The notes beneath the pieces are model-generated. The model worked only from the letters and a program-made list of their open reading frames with translations. It was not told the origin of the DNA and did not search any database. Below are positions 1 through 11,605 of a stretch of 64,000 nucleotides of DNA, piece after piece; the stretch's first letter is position 1; every line of letters starts with the position of its first letter. Made by a program: the position numbers and the translations under genes. The stretch lies in assembly GCA_003988855.1 (NCBI GenBank), contig QYAI01000035.1, forward strand, positions 124,001-188,000, given 5' to 3'. Origin of the DNA: Arachnopeziza araneosa (Eukaryota > Ascomycota > Leotiomycetes > Helotiales > Arachnopezizaceae).

Positions 1-1820
1 CTCATGCACTAACGACGCGTTGTAAAGTAGATCAGAGGCTTTCTCAATCGGCGAATAGTCAATTTCAACTACACGTCCTCCACAAGACCGTAGGGTTTGA
101 ACCGCAACCTGGAATTGATCCTGGTATTCTTTAGAACAAGTGTCGAGGAGAGAGGCAGGTGGTAATCCAAACGTAAAGCCCCCATCCTTTGGACCACGGA
201 AATCCATCTTCCACAAGGAGAGACTTTCGGGTGTTTTGGCATATGGGTCCAAAGTATCATGTCTATCTATAATATACCAAACTTTTCTGGCGTCTTTGAT
301 ATTTGGAGCCATTACTGACATAGTGTCAAGACTTCGGCAAGCGGGGACCATTCCACGGGCAGATATTGTGCCCTTGGTAGGTTTGAAGCCAATAATACCG
401 TTCAGAGCAGCAGGGACACGCCCACTGCCTGCTGTATCAGTGCCAAGTGTAAAAGACACCAGTCCGGCTGCAACAGCCACAGCAGATCCCGATGAAGATC
501 CACCAGAAATATGCTCACTACTGTAAAAGGAGTGTGGTGTTCCATACGGCGAACGGCATCCAGAGAGGCCAGTCGCTAGTTGATCCATGTTGAGTTTACC
601 GATATACAACGCACCAGCATCCAGGAGAAGCTGAACAGCTGGTGCAGTCGATTTGGCAGTGTACGCAAAGACTTCCAGTGTCGCCGTCGTGACAATGCCT
701 TCTACATCAATATTATCTTTAACAGCGAATGGAATTCCATAGAGAGGTGGCAGAGGCTTCCCAGTGAACTTCTCTGACAAAGCTTTTGCAGCTGCAATAG
801 CTTCCTCTCGAGATTGCTTTGTGATCCAAACCGCAGGATCGATCTTCTCATATTCCTCGATTCGATTGAAAACCATGTTAGTTACCGTCACAGGATCCGC
901 GAGTCCGCTCGTATATCTTTGTTGAAGATCTGCAATTGGTAATAGAGACTCTTCTACTGCTGGAGGTGTTGATGGTGGCGTCAGCTCTCGAGACTTGGAA
1001 ACAGAAGCATGGAACTCTGTGCTATCTCCAACGAATCCAAACAATCCATCTTGAGATGCGATAGTATCCATTGAGGTAGTAACCATTTGTGCATCAAATC
1101 CATCAGTGCAATCGGATAGTATGCAGCACTCGAATCCGCGATCAGCGCACTCCCTCAAGGTGGTAGTAACGCAACATCTTCCATCCATTAGCGAAGGACA
1201 GCCAAAAATTACTCGAGATAACTCACTCGGTAGTAACGCCGGAAAACAAAATATGTGTGATACCTCGGGCAAGAAGAACCCGGTGCAGTCCAGTTCCCCA
1301 ATAACTTCCCTTTCCAGGTTTGTCAATAACTGGCTCTCCTGGCAATTGCCTTAATTCGTCAATAATATCGTGACCCCACTCTCCTCTCACCAATAAACGT
1401 CCCATCGGTCCTTGATCGCCAATTCCCATCGTGTGGTGGCCATCTGGATTGCTGATCTGCCTCAATTTCTTGGATGGTGGTAGGTCTGATAGATCTGGTC
1501 GATGCCCTTCTCTGGTGTGTATAACTTGTATTCCGATTGATCTACACACCTCGAGGACTTTCTTTAATGGTGGGACGATAGCGCGGACAGCAGAATGGAT
1601 CTCATCATTGCCGCATTGAATTGCACCGAAACCACCCTTATCGACGAAGTCTACAAGTTCATTAGTAAGGCCGTTCAATGGATTTCGGGGGATGGGATTC
1701 AAGCTCAAGAGAGCTCTTACCTCGTTGCATATCAATAATAATGAGTGCCGTTGTTGCAGGAGGGAATGCATAGACATATGGCCGCGCATTGGGAAGCGTC
1801 AACTTTGGTACAGGAGCCAT
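1..1820 (-). CDS. Isochorismatase-like hydrolase fused to AtzF-type amidase (probable biuret/allophanate hydrolase), 3' end off window
   Basis: Three exons read in frame: 1721-1820, 1227-1650 and 1-1177 (introns 1651-1720 and 1178-1226), continuing past the left edge. Start is the ATG at 1820. The N-terminal ~200 residues are a cysteine hydrolase of the isochorismatase superfamily: IIIDMQRDF gives catalytic Asp30, the stretch VIDKPGKGSYWGT the Lys (about 144), and GVTTECCVTTT the nucleophile (probably Cys177). A linker leads into an amidase-signature domain with YGIPFAVKDN (Lys) and GGSSSGSAVAVAAG followed by GTDTAGSG (Ser-cisSer-Lys), most like allophanate hydrolase AtzF. Known family chemistry: BiuH-type hydrolases turn biuret into allophanate and ammonia, and AtzF splits allophanate into CO2 and ammonia, so one polypeptide could do both steps. 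The first domain could instead be ureidoacrylate hydrolase (RutB)-like. The architecture is seen directly; the substrate is inferred. Confidence 0.85.
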
Positions 1821-3538
1821 AATGTTGTTTAACGAGGTAATTTGAGTCTAGCGATTGAAGAAGAGGACAATCAATATCTTGTGGATGATTATAAGTTCTA
1901 GTCAGGTTGTACAAGGCACCGTCGTGAAAGAGATTCGAGAACGACTACCCCTCAGTCAAAAGACTTGGTCTAAAGCACGGAATACTTCGCTTGAAGACAG
2001 AGAGCAAGCCACACACTCAATGGAGGCGTTATAAATCAAAAGAAACGTTTGAATCGAAGAAGTCCTCAACGAACGAAATCATCCACGCAGCAGCCGGCGA
2101 CTGAACTTTCAGCAAGGCTGTCATCGCCGACGGGGTGTTGACCGCTGGCGAACAGCCGTAGGCACGCCGAAGGCATCGTGGCGGCATGGTGTTGTGCGCG
2201 GGCCAGAGATAAGAGCTCCAAAGTGGGCGTCTGGAGGCGTCCATGCAGACCAGGATATCTTATCTTAGACCAAGGCTGGGACGAGGATATTCTTCAAGAC
2301 GAGGCTCAGAAGAAACTCCCAAGGCTGGCTTCTTCTCAGGAGCATCGAGATTGCGAGTCAGTAATCTTGAGGGGTGAAAGTTGATGAAAAGGGAGAGAGA
2401 CGAGTCGTGAGAAGAAGCTCTCAGATCAGGATCCACCTTCGCTAGACCCACCTATTGGGAAAGATTCGCTTACCCTAACATCGACCTTTCTTTTCTTCCT
2501 GCTGAAGATTTCTCTTTCCTTCTCAACCTCTTTTCCATCATGAAATCCATGGCCACCTATCGAATCGCAGAACCAGAAAAACAACGAATGAGAATATTCC
2601 GCACGCGAGAAGAGAGAGAGACGTGGGACTTGCTGCAAGCGTGGCAGATCCCGCACCAAAACCTGGAGTGGTTGGACATGGGAGCCTGTTCCCATGCAGT
2701 GATTTACATGGTCTCGAAGCCACGAGTTCTGAACCTGGAATGTCCTCAACATTGCCAAAATGCACTCCGACTGTCTGGTTCTTGGGGTTCACTTTCTCAG
2801 TTGTCGATCTTCTTTCACAAGGGTGTTCCCTATTCCAGATCCTACTCTGGGCCTGAGTGATGTACGCTTTGAATGCATGGTTGGAGATTTGTCTCACATC
2901 CCCGGAATCAGGTTGGAACACTTGGGAAGCGTGACCCTAAGGAAGGCTTTTTAACAGAAACTTCATTGGTCAGCACCAAGACATTCCTAGAGATGGTTGT
3001 TCTTTGGGCCACTGACGAAAAAGAGAAGCATCAGAGGAACATGTATCTCCAGCCACCTTTTGGTCCATTATTCCTCATTGGCTTCCTACTAAATTAGCAT
3101 GCAAGGGTCTTGAACCGAGAGGCAGTTCACAATGCCGGATGGCGTCTGGTTCGAACTGTTCTAGGTTTAGCCTACGCCTTCCCGCCCCTCGAGACACAGC
3201 TCCCCACCGCCTGGGTCAAGGCGCAGGGCAACTGCCTGCGGCGAGCGACGGCGTTTCCTCTTCCAGAATTCTTATCGCAAGCCCGTCTTCCCCAGAGAAG
3301 TGCGGCTGGTGTTATCGGCTCACGATACACCAACGGATTTCGACCTCGAAGATACACGAGCGAACTGCCAGTGAGGAAGATTTGATGATAGAGCAGCTCG
3401 AAAAGCATATAACATGGTCGTCTCCTTCATGAAATGGAAGCAGAACAAACAGTCAGGACCAGACTGAAAATCTTCAGTACTCGGAATTCTTCCATCTGAG
3501 CAATAGAAGAGTCATCAGCACCACGACTATCATCCATC
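1821..3538. promoter_or_regulatory. Divergent intergenic region between the hydrolase fusion and the NCS1 permease
   Basis: About 1.7 kb with no convincing gene. Both neighbours are transcribed away from it. Two copies of the 7-mer AGATAAG, the preferred site of fungal GATA nitrogen regulators (AreA/Nit2), lie at 2207-2213 (+) and 2259-2265 (-). Weaker HGATAR matches occur near 3386 and 3527. A pyrimidine-rich tract around 2480-2535 resembles a fungal transcription start region. It precedes an ATG at 2540 with a 106-codon reading frame that has no recognisable domain, so I do not call a gene there. Confidence 0.45.
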
Positions 3539-5356
3539 ATGGAGAGTACCGGCGAAGTTCGCAGCCGATTTCAAAGAGTCAAAGATGGAGCAAAGGCAAA
3601 GACCAAGCCAGGAGGATGGATTCTGCCACAGCAAAAGTCCTCGCTTGGAGACGAAGGAACATGGTTAGTTGACTCGAAAGTCATCCATTCTCTCATGCTG
3701 ACTCTATTTAGGACTAACATCGATATGGATGTCACGCCTGTTGAGCGCCGTACATGGACTGCATTGACCATGGCCGGTTTCTGGTTCTCTGATGCCTTGA
3801 ACGCTCAGTCATGGGAAGCACCAGCCTCAATCATTGCTGTAGGTTTGACTTACAGAGAAGCCATTGTTTGTATCATCTTTGGGTCTCTGTGCTGTACTGT
3901 TCCCTTGGTCCTCAACGGTGTGCTTGGCGCCCGTCTCCATGTTCCTTTCCCCGTCGCTGTACGAGCTTCTTTCGGATGGTACTTTGCGAGGTTCGCCATT
4001 ATTGTCCGAATGACTACTGCCCTTTTCTGGCATGCGATTCAGACCTACACTGGTTCTACCGCCATCACTCAAATGATCCGAGCTATCTGGCCTTCGTACC
4101 TCAATATCCCGAATCACATCCCTGAGACTGTCGGCATTACCACTCAACAGATGGTCAGCCATTTTATTTTTTGGTCTATCCAATTCCCAATTCTTCTCAC
4201 GCCACCACACAAACTGCAATGGTTCTTCATCTTCAAGTTCGGTATGTATCTAGCCTAATATATTGATAGACAAAACTGATTCCTGTTAGTTGTTGTCACA
4301 ATTACTTGTGTTGCTGTAGTCATTTCGATGTGCGGAAAGGCTGGTGGCGCAGGTAACATTTGGAATCAAAAATACGAAGTCTCAGGAGCTACTCGCTCTT
4401 GGCTCATTCTGTCGTCTCTCTCATCTATCACAGGTGGTTGGGCTACCATGGCAACCAACATCCCTGATTTCACCCGTTACCTCAAGAGTGAGAAGGGTGT
4501 CTACTGGCAGGTTCTCTTCCTCCCACTCATCCAACTCTGCTTGGGACTTTTCGGTATCATCTCTTGCTCCGCTGCCAAGGTTGTCTATGGCACTTATATC
4601 TGGGATCCTCTTGCCCTCGCTGCAGAATGGGATGGCCCATCGGGTCGTGCAGGTGCTTTCTTTGTCGGCTTCGCCTGGGTCGTCGCCCAGATTGGTACCA
4701 ACTTGTCAGCCAACGTCATTTCCTTCGCAAACGACTTGACCTCTCTCTTTCCCAAGTACATCAACATTCGCCGAGGTGCCATCATTGCTACTATCACAGC
4801 AGGCTGGATCATGGTTCCATGGAAGATCATCCACTCTGCTGCTTCCCTCCTGGCGTTTATGGCCGGTCTCGGTATCTTCCTTTCGCCCATTGGTAAGTAA
4901 TTCTGTTCAACACATTTTGCTCCCGCTAATACTCTCACAGCCGCTATCATCGGTGCCGATTATTGGTTCGTGAAGAAGACCCACATTGATGTACCAGGCT
5001 TGTACAAGTCTCGCTCCCGCTACCGCTACAACGAATTCGGTATCAACTGGCGCGCAGCTGTTGCATTCCTCATCTCAGTTACGCCCAATATCCCCGGTAT
5101 GGCTGCTTCAGTTAACCCTAAGCTTATCGGCGGCGTTGGTGGTGCCAAATACGTCTACGACATGTTCTACATCTGGGGTTTCACTAGCGCTTTCGTTTCT
5201 TACGTCCTGCTCAGTCATTTCTTCCCTGCGACTGAGACTTTGATCCCTGAGTCGATCCACCCCGAGGATGTTTTGACGGCTAGTGGGGGCGAAGAAGCTG
5301 GCAGCGAGCTGGGTGACGAGAAGAAGGCCGTTAAGAGTGCAGATTATGCCGTTTAA
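3539..5356 (+). CDS. NCS1-family (Fur/Dal4-type) uracil/allantoin-like permease
   Basis: Four exons: 3539-3663, 3712-4241, 4290-4892, 4941-5356. All three introns are 48 nt, and the joined frame is 557 residues, the usual length for NCS1 permeases. The protein starts with a hydrophilic tail and then shows the family's first membrane motif, with a short run ending WFSDALNAQSWE, followed by about a dozen hydrophobic segments (for example GSLCCTVPLVLNGVLGARL and FSAT-free loops such as NIPDFTRYLK in the middle). The NIPDFTRY motif and the spacing fit the Fur branch (uracil, allantoin, uridine transporters) rather than the Fcy purine/cytosine branch. The acidic, lysine-bearing C-terminal tail fits endocytic control. 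It is a plasma-membrane proton symporter by family. Its divergent pairing with the amide hydrolase suggests its cargo is a nitrogen source such as biuret, allantoin or a related ureide, but the sequence does not fix the substrate. Confidence 0.93.
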
Positions 5357-5633
5357 AAATCCCTCTGGGAGTGGATATCACGGCAAATATGCCTGTGAGG
5401 CTTTTTGCTTGCTTTTAGCTGGTTCGGTGTTCCGGACTCATCTGCTGTTCTGATGATTGTTTGCAAGATTGTTGAATATACCAGGAAAGGGGGAGGGCAA
5501 TGATTTTCATGAGTACAGAATTAAATGACATTCGTTAATGAGGGATATAGCAGTGGTATATCTGTATGAAATCTAATATTTGCTCCCAACAAATTTAATA
5601 ATACCGGCCGAAATAAAACTGCCATTCTTGAGC

Positions 5634-7765
5634 TCAGAGAAATAACACATCAATCTCTTCACCTTCCTCAATGATTGCGATCATAACAGGACCAGTCAAT
5701 CCAGTTCCCACGTCGATACTCCCGCTCAAGAGATTATATCCTGTATTTGATCCACTACTTGCGAGAGACACATTTTCAAAAGCACTTATAGCAGGACCCA
5801 GAGTTCCGATCTGAGCGACTGGGACCTGGATCTTGACGCTTGGAAGCAAGGCTGTTTTCACGTACGAAGTCTGAGACTTTGAGATTGCAATGGTGAAAGA
5901 GACAATCGTAGTGGAATCCGTGGACGTGATGGATGTTTTGGAGGGGACGATGAAAGCGTGTGTCTGTACAGGGAAAGTGTTCGAATGACCGTGGGCTGTG
6001 ACGGTGAAGGTCGAGAATGTGGCAGGGTTGGAGATCTCCGTTGCGAATGGGAAAAATGACGTTGATCCGAAGACGTTGGCTCCGAGTTGTGTTTCGGGCG
6101 TCAAGGCGATGGGCTGCAATGCAGAGGATGTCCTCAGGTTGACAGATGTTGGCACCGAGGAGCCGGTAGATAAAGTCTGTGTTGTTAGCTTGATCATCGT
6201 CGCGAATGAAAGAATTTCTTACCCGAATATATCCCGAGAATGATAACTTTCCATTTCCATTAAAATCAAGACTGGCGTTGATAGGCTTGATAGCTAATGG
6301 CTGGATGACATCTGAGAAAATCACATCTTTGGGAACAGTCTCGACCATTCTCCTCAAAAGTGTCACGCACGTATCGAAAAATCCCGCTCCCTCCTTGGCA
6401 AGTCTGATCATCGTGGCATTATTGTCACTCTCATACAACCTTAAATCACTTCGAGAAGAGACGTTAAAACTAGTCACCAGCGGACCGCCTTGATTGCCAG
6501 TACCGTTTAGGTATTCATTGACAACGTCTATGTCGAAGACTGCAACCGTGCTGTCGAAATGAATTCCTCCAGCAAGATTACTGTTTGTTACTGCTTGTGG
6601 ACCCACAACTTGTGGGAAGCCACCGTGGTGAACTGAACCCAGGGTGTGACCACAGGCTGTGAGACCAATAGAGTCGACCTGGTTGAATCCTGCATTTGCG
6701 AAATACTGAAGTGTTTCATCCAGGGACGTCTCAGGTGCAGGAACGCCAAAAGCGCCACCAGCTGTGGCGTCAACTCTCCCACTCCGAAAAGGAATTTGCG
6801 GACCGCCACAGTTTCCAACACTCATCGACACAGAAAGTGCAACGAGATCAGCCACTACGAATTTGGATGTTAACAGACACTCAAAATACAAGACGTGATC
6901 GTGAGAGTCAAATGGATAAGAAGAATGAGCAGCACAATAAGAGAATTTATTGACGAAACAATGTGGTAGTCCTCAATAGATGGAACTATTCTCGGAGTTG
7001 ACTACTCGAAGATTGTTCATTCATGAAGGAGGCCAAAATTGAGGTTAGGCTCAGTAGTGAGCAATGGATTCAACAATAAGCGGTGGCAGCCATCCACAAT
7101 AACCAACTAGAATGAAAGAGCTACTTACTGCTAATTTTGGCGTTAACATAAGGCCTAAAGAATGTAAAGGAGTCGTTAAAGGCTGTGCCGGAATTCTCTT
7201 CCCTCAACGTCTCGAATCCAATGCTAGCATCAATGCCACCTGTGCCTTCATCGACATGAGCCGTCACGAAATCGTGAAAAGCTACACGAAGCCATTGCGC
7301 TAATAAATATCAGTATACATTGTTTCTGTGTCTGAACAGGAAAAGAGAGGTAGGAGTTGATGAAGCAGGCAAGACATGCTCTCATAAGAAATATAGCGGT
7401 TATATATGAGAATATGCTTTACCAGCAGTCTCACGGCCCATAGATTGGTTGCCGGAAACGTAATTGGTACATGGAGTAATGGCACTGTCCACATCTTAGT
7501 TGGATCTTGTAGTCAAACGCCTCAGAAGTAAGAAATTGTATCTCTTTAAGTAGCCACGACAGATTTTGAATTGGATTACATATAAGGGATTCAAGGAAAA
7601 GTACACTCACTCTGCAAAGCCAGATGAGTGCGCACCATGCGTATCAACGAGGATATGCTCGATCAGAGAAGCCTGAGTGGTTGGGTAGAAAAAGGCTGCA
7701 TGTGACAGAGAGGCAAAAACGAAGACTACGAAGAGCAGCTTCCGGAGTGACTTTGACATATTCAT
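5634..7765 (-). CDS. Secreted class II-like fungal heme peroxidase
   Basis: Five exons: 7611-7765, 7423-7484, 7129-7299, 6223-6854, 5634-6176, giving 520 residues. Introns are 126, 123, 274 and 46 nt, longer than most here. The start at 7765 (an in-frame ATG also lies at 7759) gives a clear signal peptide, with SLRKLLFVVFVFASLSHA as its core. The plant-type peroxidase fold is shown by the distal motif WLRVAFHDF (Arg77, His81), then MADLVALS and CGGP, and the proximal motif TACGHTLGSVH (His199). It oxidises small organic or phenolic donors with H2O2 outside the cell by family. I see no manganese-binding or exposed-Trp signature that I could assign with confidence. After the roughly 330-residue peroxidase core comes a Ser/Thr-rich C-terminal part of about 190 residues with no domain I recognise. 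Convergent with the permease gene; 277 bp separate their stops. Confidence 0.85.
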
Positions 7766-8303
7766 GATGGCTATTATTGAAGATGAAAGCTCCAATTCAG
7801 TTGGGCTCAGGACAAGCCAAAATGACTCTTGAGCATATATCTTATCTAAAAGCGATCCTTGCAGCACGCGAGAATATCCTAGTGGTTCCCTCCCTGTCGT
7901 GATCTCCAAATCGGTCAGCCGTAAAGCCAATTCGGACGTTTGATCCCGCAACTTCCCAATCAGAGGTCTCTCGTATTACTGTTCAAGGAACGCTCCGATT
8001 CTGCATACCGCGTTCATGCAAGTAAGCAAATTTACCAGCGAGTTGCCAATAAATGATGATGAATAATCACCGACAAAAGGGGCCGGGATTTTTGCTACAT
8101 CCTCCTATATGTCCGTCATTCTAGCGTAACGATTTCCGTCCTTTTCTCCTTTTTGGGGTATTGCTCGGAAAGTCATTAGATATTTCCCGAACCTTGCTCC
8201 GCAATCTCGTATCCGCTACGATATCGTGGCCTCTATTGGATATCTTAAAGACCAAGCGGGGTGGCCTTAGCAATGAGTTTGGGAGGGACGAGCTACTGTA
8301 ATC
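7766..8303. other. Intergenic: peroxidase promoter and regulator 3' flank
   Basis: This 538-bp stretch lies upstream of the peroxidase and downstream of the Zn2Cys6 regulator stop; both genes run on the minus strand. I see no further gene, RNA or repeat in it. Confidence 0.5.
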
Positions 8304-10508
8304 TCAATAAGACCATAAACTAGAGTTTGTTCCAGCGCCGTATCCAAAGTCCTGGGGGTGAGCTTCAACATTGGTCGCTGAAAAAGTCGATGGGGAGGTC
8401 AGACCAGAATTCTGGGTTGGATAATAAGATGTATCATAAGAGTACTGGCCAGGTGAGTTAAAGTCGCCAGACACCAGTTGAGCATTTGCGTATGCGAAAT
8501 GATCATCTGATGAAACACTTCCATTCTCAGTCCTCGGATCCATAATATGCGCTTGCACTGGATGTGATTGCACGGGTTTTGTAGCTTCGGTGAGGAGGCT
8601 CATATTTACGTCGAGTAAGGACATTGCAGGCTTCATGTATCGGGCGCCATTCTCGCTATTGATTTTAAGCGTCCACCGGAATTCTCTTAGCTTTGTCCGA
8701 TAAAATTCCGCCTCTTCGGACGTTAAAGCAGTAGAGAGTAACAGGGTACCAAAAACACCGATAAGTGCAAAGTTTTGTGGAGAGGCAAAATACCAGAAGC
8801 TTGAAAGATGCTGCGGCTTCAGTGATTGTGCAAACTCAATTGCGAACATGAACCTCTCGTGAGCAACAGAACGACACATACGAAACCTATGAGGGTTTGT
8901 TGATGCTGAGAGTGTGAGAAGGATACGGCGGTGCAAGGTGATCTCGGTTGCAACATATGCCAGTCTCAAGTAGCCAACTGAATTGAGCTTCATAACTTGA
9001 GTGGCTTCCATTGACAAACAATCGGGTAGGTTCTTAAACCATTCTTTGAGTTTGAGCTGGACAGGCTTGACCTTTTCTAGCACGAGGTCAAGACCGCCAA
9101 TGCCAGCCTCTGCGATATCTGGTAAAACTTAGCACTCTATAACATATTTTAAGAAAGGAGCTTCAGACCTTTGGTTGCCTTCACCGTGAACACCGTCTCC
9201 AGTAACTCTGCCAATATCTGCGACAGGGAGATGAAATGGGTGAAAAGTATTCGGCCCTTCTCAACCTCTGCCGATCCTTCTTCGTCATCTTCGATACTCT
9301 CTGGGAAATCTGCATTTGTGACTGGCTCCAATGCCCAATTTGAGGCGTTTATCAAAGAAGGCCGGCCACTCCCTAAGCTGGACCATTTATCCTGACAATA
9401 TAGACCCCAGCCAAGACGTTTCCTCAGGCCCTTTTCCCAGTCTGGAATATTCCAGGATGAGGCGTCCAAGTGGAGCCCTAAACCATTTGCCACGCTAACA
9501 AGTTGCGACGTCAACTCTGCAGAATCAGTATCGGTGTGTTGGAGTAGTAAAAGGCCAGCTTGAACCGTGGAGAGTTTCGGACGATGGATTGTGTCTGACA
9601 AAGCCTTCCTAGCCAGCTTCTCCAGCTCTTGAACATCTGGCTTGGTTGATCGGCTAAGCTTATCGTCATATGACCAATATTGTAGTGCAAGAAGATAAAC
9701 AGCTGCTAACAGAGGCGGCGAAAACTCTCGGTATGAGCGATTGTATTTCTCAAGGTAGACCTCTTTATGGACTATGGGAAAGCTTGGAAACACAATCCGA
9801 AAGTAGAGGTCTACTAGAGGTTTCCCATGAGGCCTGACAACAGCTTCAATGGCATCAAGATCGTCAAGCTCGTCGGCGTAATTTTGAGTTCCCGGGTCAG
9901 GTAGGAGTAAGAATGCTTCGGTCGAGCTAACTCTTCGAAGCATACCGCTACTTAACTGAACCTCGGTTCTTCCACTCGTAGAGATGTGCCCCAGCAGAGC
10001 AGGCTCCAAACCACGAGTGGCCCCAACATATTGGCTGTGGTGCTTATTCTGCAAGCCGAGTGTTTTCTTTAAGAGGCTCGGACCCTCTAAATCATCGTAC
10101 TCTTCGACACCAGTTCCGTTGGTCGTCCGTATCACACGCATCTGAGATCCAGGAGATTTCTTTGACCTGATTGAGGAGCTGGAATGTCTAGAGATGCTTA
10201 TCAGTTGTTGGGCACGTGACAGTCTTGTGCATGCATCAGACCTTCTCTTGAGAGCTTCTCCATCTTCACTGTCCTGAGGGACTTTCCTTTTCCTAGACTG
10301 GGGATTCTGAAGAAAGGTACATTCTTGCCCGTGAAATTTGCACAAGACACAAATAGCTGATTCCTCCTCAAGCACACATCTGCTCTTCCGCTTCCTCTAT
10401 GACAAGGCGTCCATTAACGAGTGTCCTGATAATTTTATCGTAAGCTGTACTTACACAAGCATCACAAGGCCTGTCCTTGCGCTTCGGTTGTTGTTGTGGT
10501 GAAGCCAT
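8304..10508 (-). CDS. Zn2Cys6 fungal-specific transcription factor
   Basis: Three exons: 10455-10508, 9169-10396, 8304-9118 (introns 58 and 50 nt), 698 residues. The first intron falls inside the zinc cluster, right after the second cysteine, a common position in this family. Joined, the cluster is C15-x2-C18-x6-C25-x8-C34-x2-C37-x6-C44, a complete binuclear zinc cluster, followed by the basic run SRKRKVP. The middle homology region covers roughly residues 180-520 (conserved stretches include VDLYFRIVFPSFPIVHKEVY and LGWGLYCQDKWSSLGSGRPS). The tail is Ser/Tyr-rich and may be an activation domain. It is a nuclear DNA-binding regulator. It sits next to the peroxidase and 6.5 kb from the hydrolase/permease pair, so it could regulate either or neither. 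I considered a Dal81/TamA-like nitrogen co-activator because of the neighbourhood, but cannot decide by eye. Confidence 0.92.
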
Positions 10509-11605
10509 GCTGGGACATGGCACAGTTCTCCTTTTGAGCAATGAGTAGGTATGGTGATGGTTTTGTGGCAGCGAGGATAGTAAGTTGGCGGCATGCCTGA
10601 GGCAAGGGGCTTCGTGGGGAATCGCCGCCAATGCTCGTGCACTCTGCACTCCCCCACTGCTTTTTCACAGATTGTACAAATCAGGCCTTATCGGCGGCGG
10701 GCGGGTCAGAGCTTCTTGAAGCCTCAAGAGGAAATGGACCTTTGGGCCACAAAGCCTCAACTTGGCCCAGCCACTCAGCTCGAGAGAAGGTGACCGCATA
10801 CCACGTCCCGTTTTCTTCCACCAAATCTCTACACTTTGCGACAGATTATCATGAAGCGCCGTTTCGAGGAAAGGGGGAGAAAAAAAAAAAGCAACGTCAA
10901 TCTCGCCCAACATGATTTGCTCTCGTGTCCCGAGATCAAGACCCCGAGCCGGAGCTCTTTCGATGAAGCGAGATCCAATAATCAGTCACCCTCTGATCGT
11001 CCAAAGACAAAGGAGCTGTGACTTCCGTTGATCGTATCAGATCTTGGCTTGGGACTAACGGCTCGGCAGGTCTTGAAGCTCAAGAGACTTGAGTGAGCCA
11101 TATGAAGACTCAGTGTTGATTTGCGGCCTTAGTTTTGGTGGTAAATGTACCCAACAGAAGAAGCAGAAGTTCACGCTTGGTATGCCGAGGATAATAGCCT
11201 TACAGAAGAGTCAAGTACCCTTCCGACCAGTGACTACCTCTTCATCAATTGTTTACTGCATGGATTGATCCCAAGGATAATCTCCGGATGGGATGGAATG
11301 GACTCCTCGTGTGAGTCACTACTGTAGCATTCTTGGAATACTTAAATCTACCTTCCTACTCTCCTCCCATGCTCAAAAACTCCTCCTTTATGTCTCGTTT
11401 TGTTAGGCTGCTCGATAGTATACTTCCCCTATATGATCGGCAGCAATCACTTATAAAAAGGTTCCGACCATTGGTTTCCCTGCTGGTGCCAGTGAACGCG
11501 ACGTCTGCTGCCACTGGCGATAGTGTGTACAGGGATGAGGCAGCTCAGAATCGATGGCGACCTGCTGTAGACTGCGATGGTCCAAGACAATAAGGCGCTG
11601 TCAAT
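10509..11605. other. Intergenic region, no gene seen
   Basis: About 1.1 kb upstream of the Zn2Cys6 regulator. Only short frames without domain signals are present on either strand, plus a 10-nt A run near 10882. It probably includes the regulator's promoter. Confidence 0.4.

Noticed and set aside
1223..1789. Reading the first domain of the hydrolase as a separate 188-residue gene ending at a stop
   Set aside because: The stop lies in an intron with good GT-AG ends; splicing continues the conserved cysteine motif into the amidase.
2540..2860. 106-codon plus-strand frame after a CT-rich stretch
   Set aside because: No domain, overlapping frames of similar quality on both strands, and it lies within a divergent promoter region.
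3087..3170. Possible tRNA gene suggested by a GGTTCGA-like box
   Set aside because: The box does not end in the required CC, the A-box does not fit, and I could not pair an acceptor stem.
8304..10508. Naming the intact Zn2Cys6 regulator as the nitrogen regulator Dal81/TamA
   Set aside because: Its neighbourhood is suggestive but I cannot separate it from other Zn2Cys6 families by eye.
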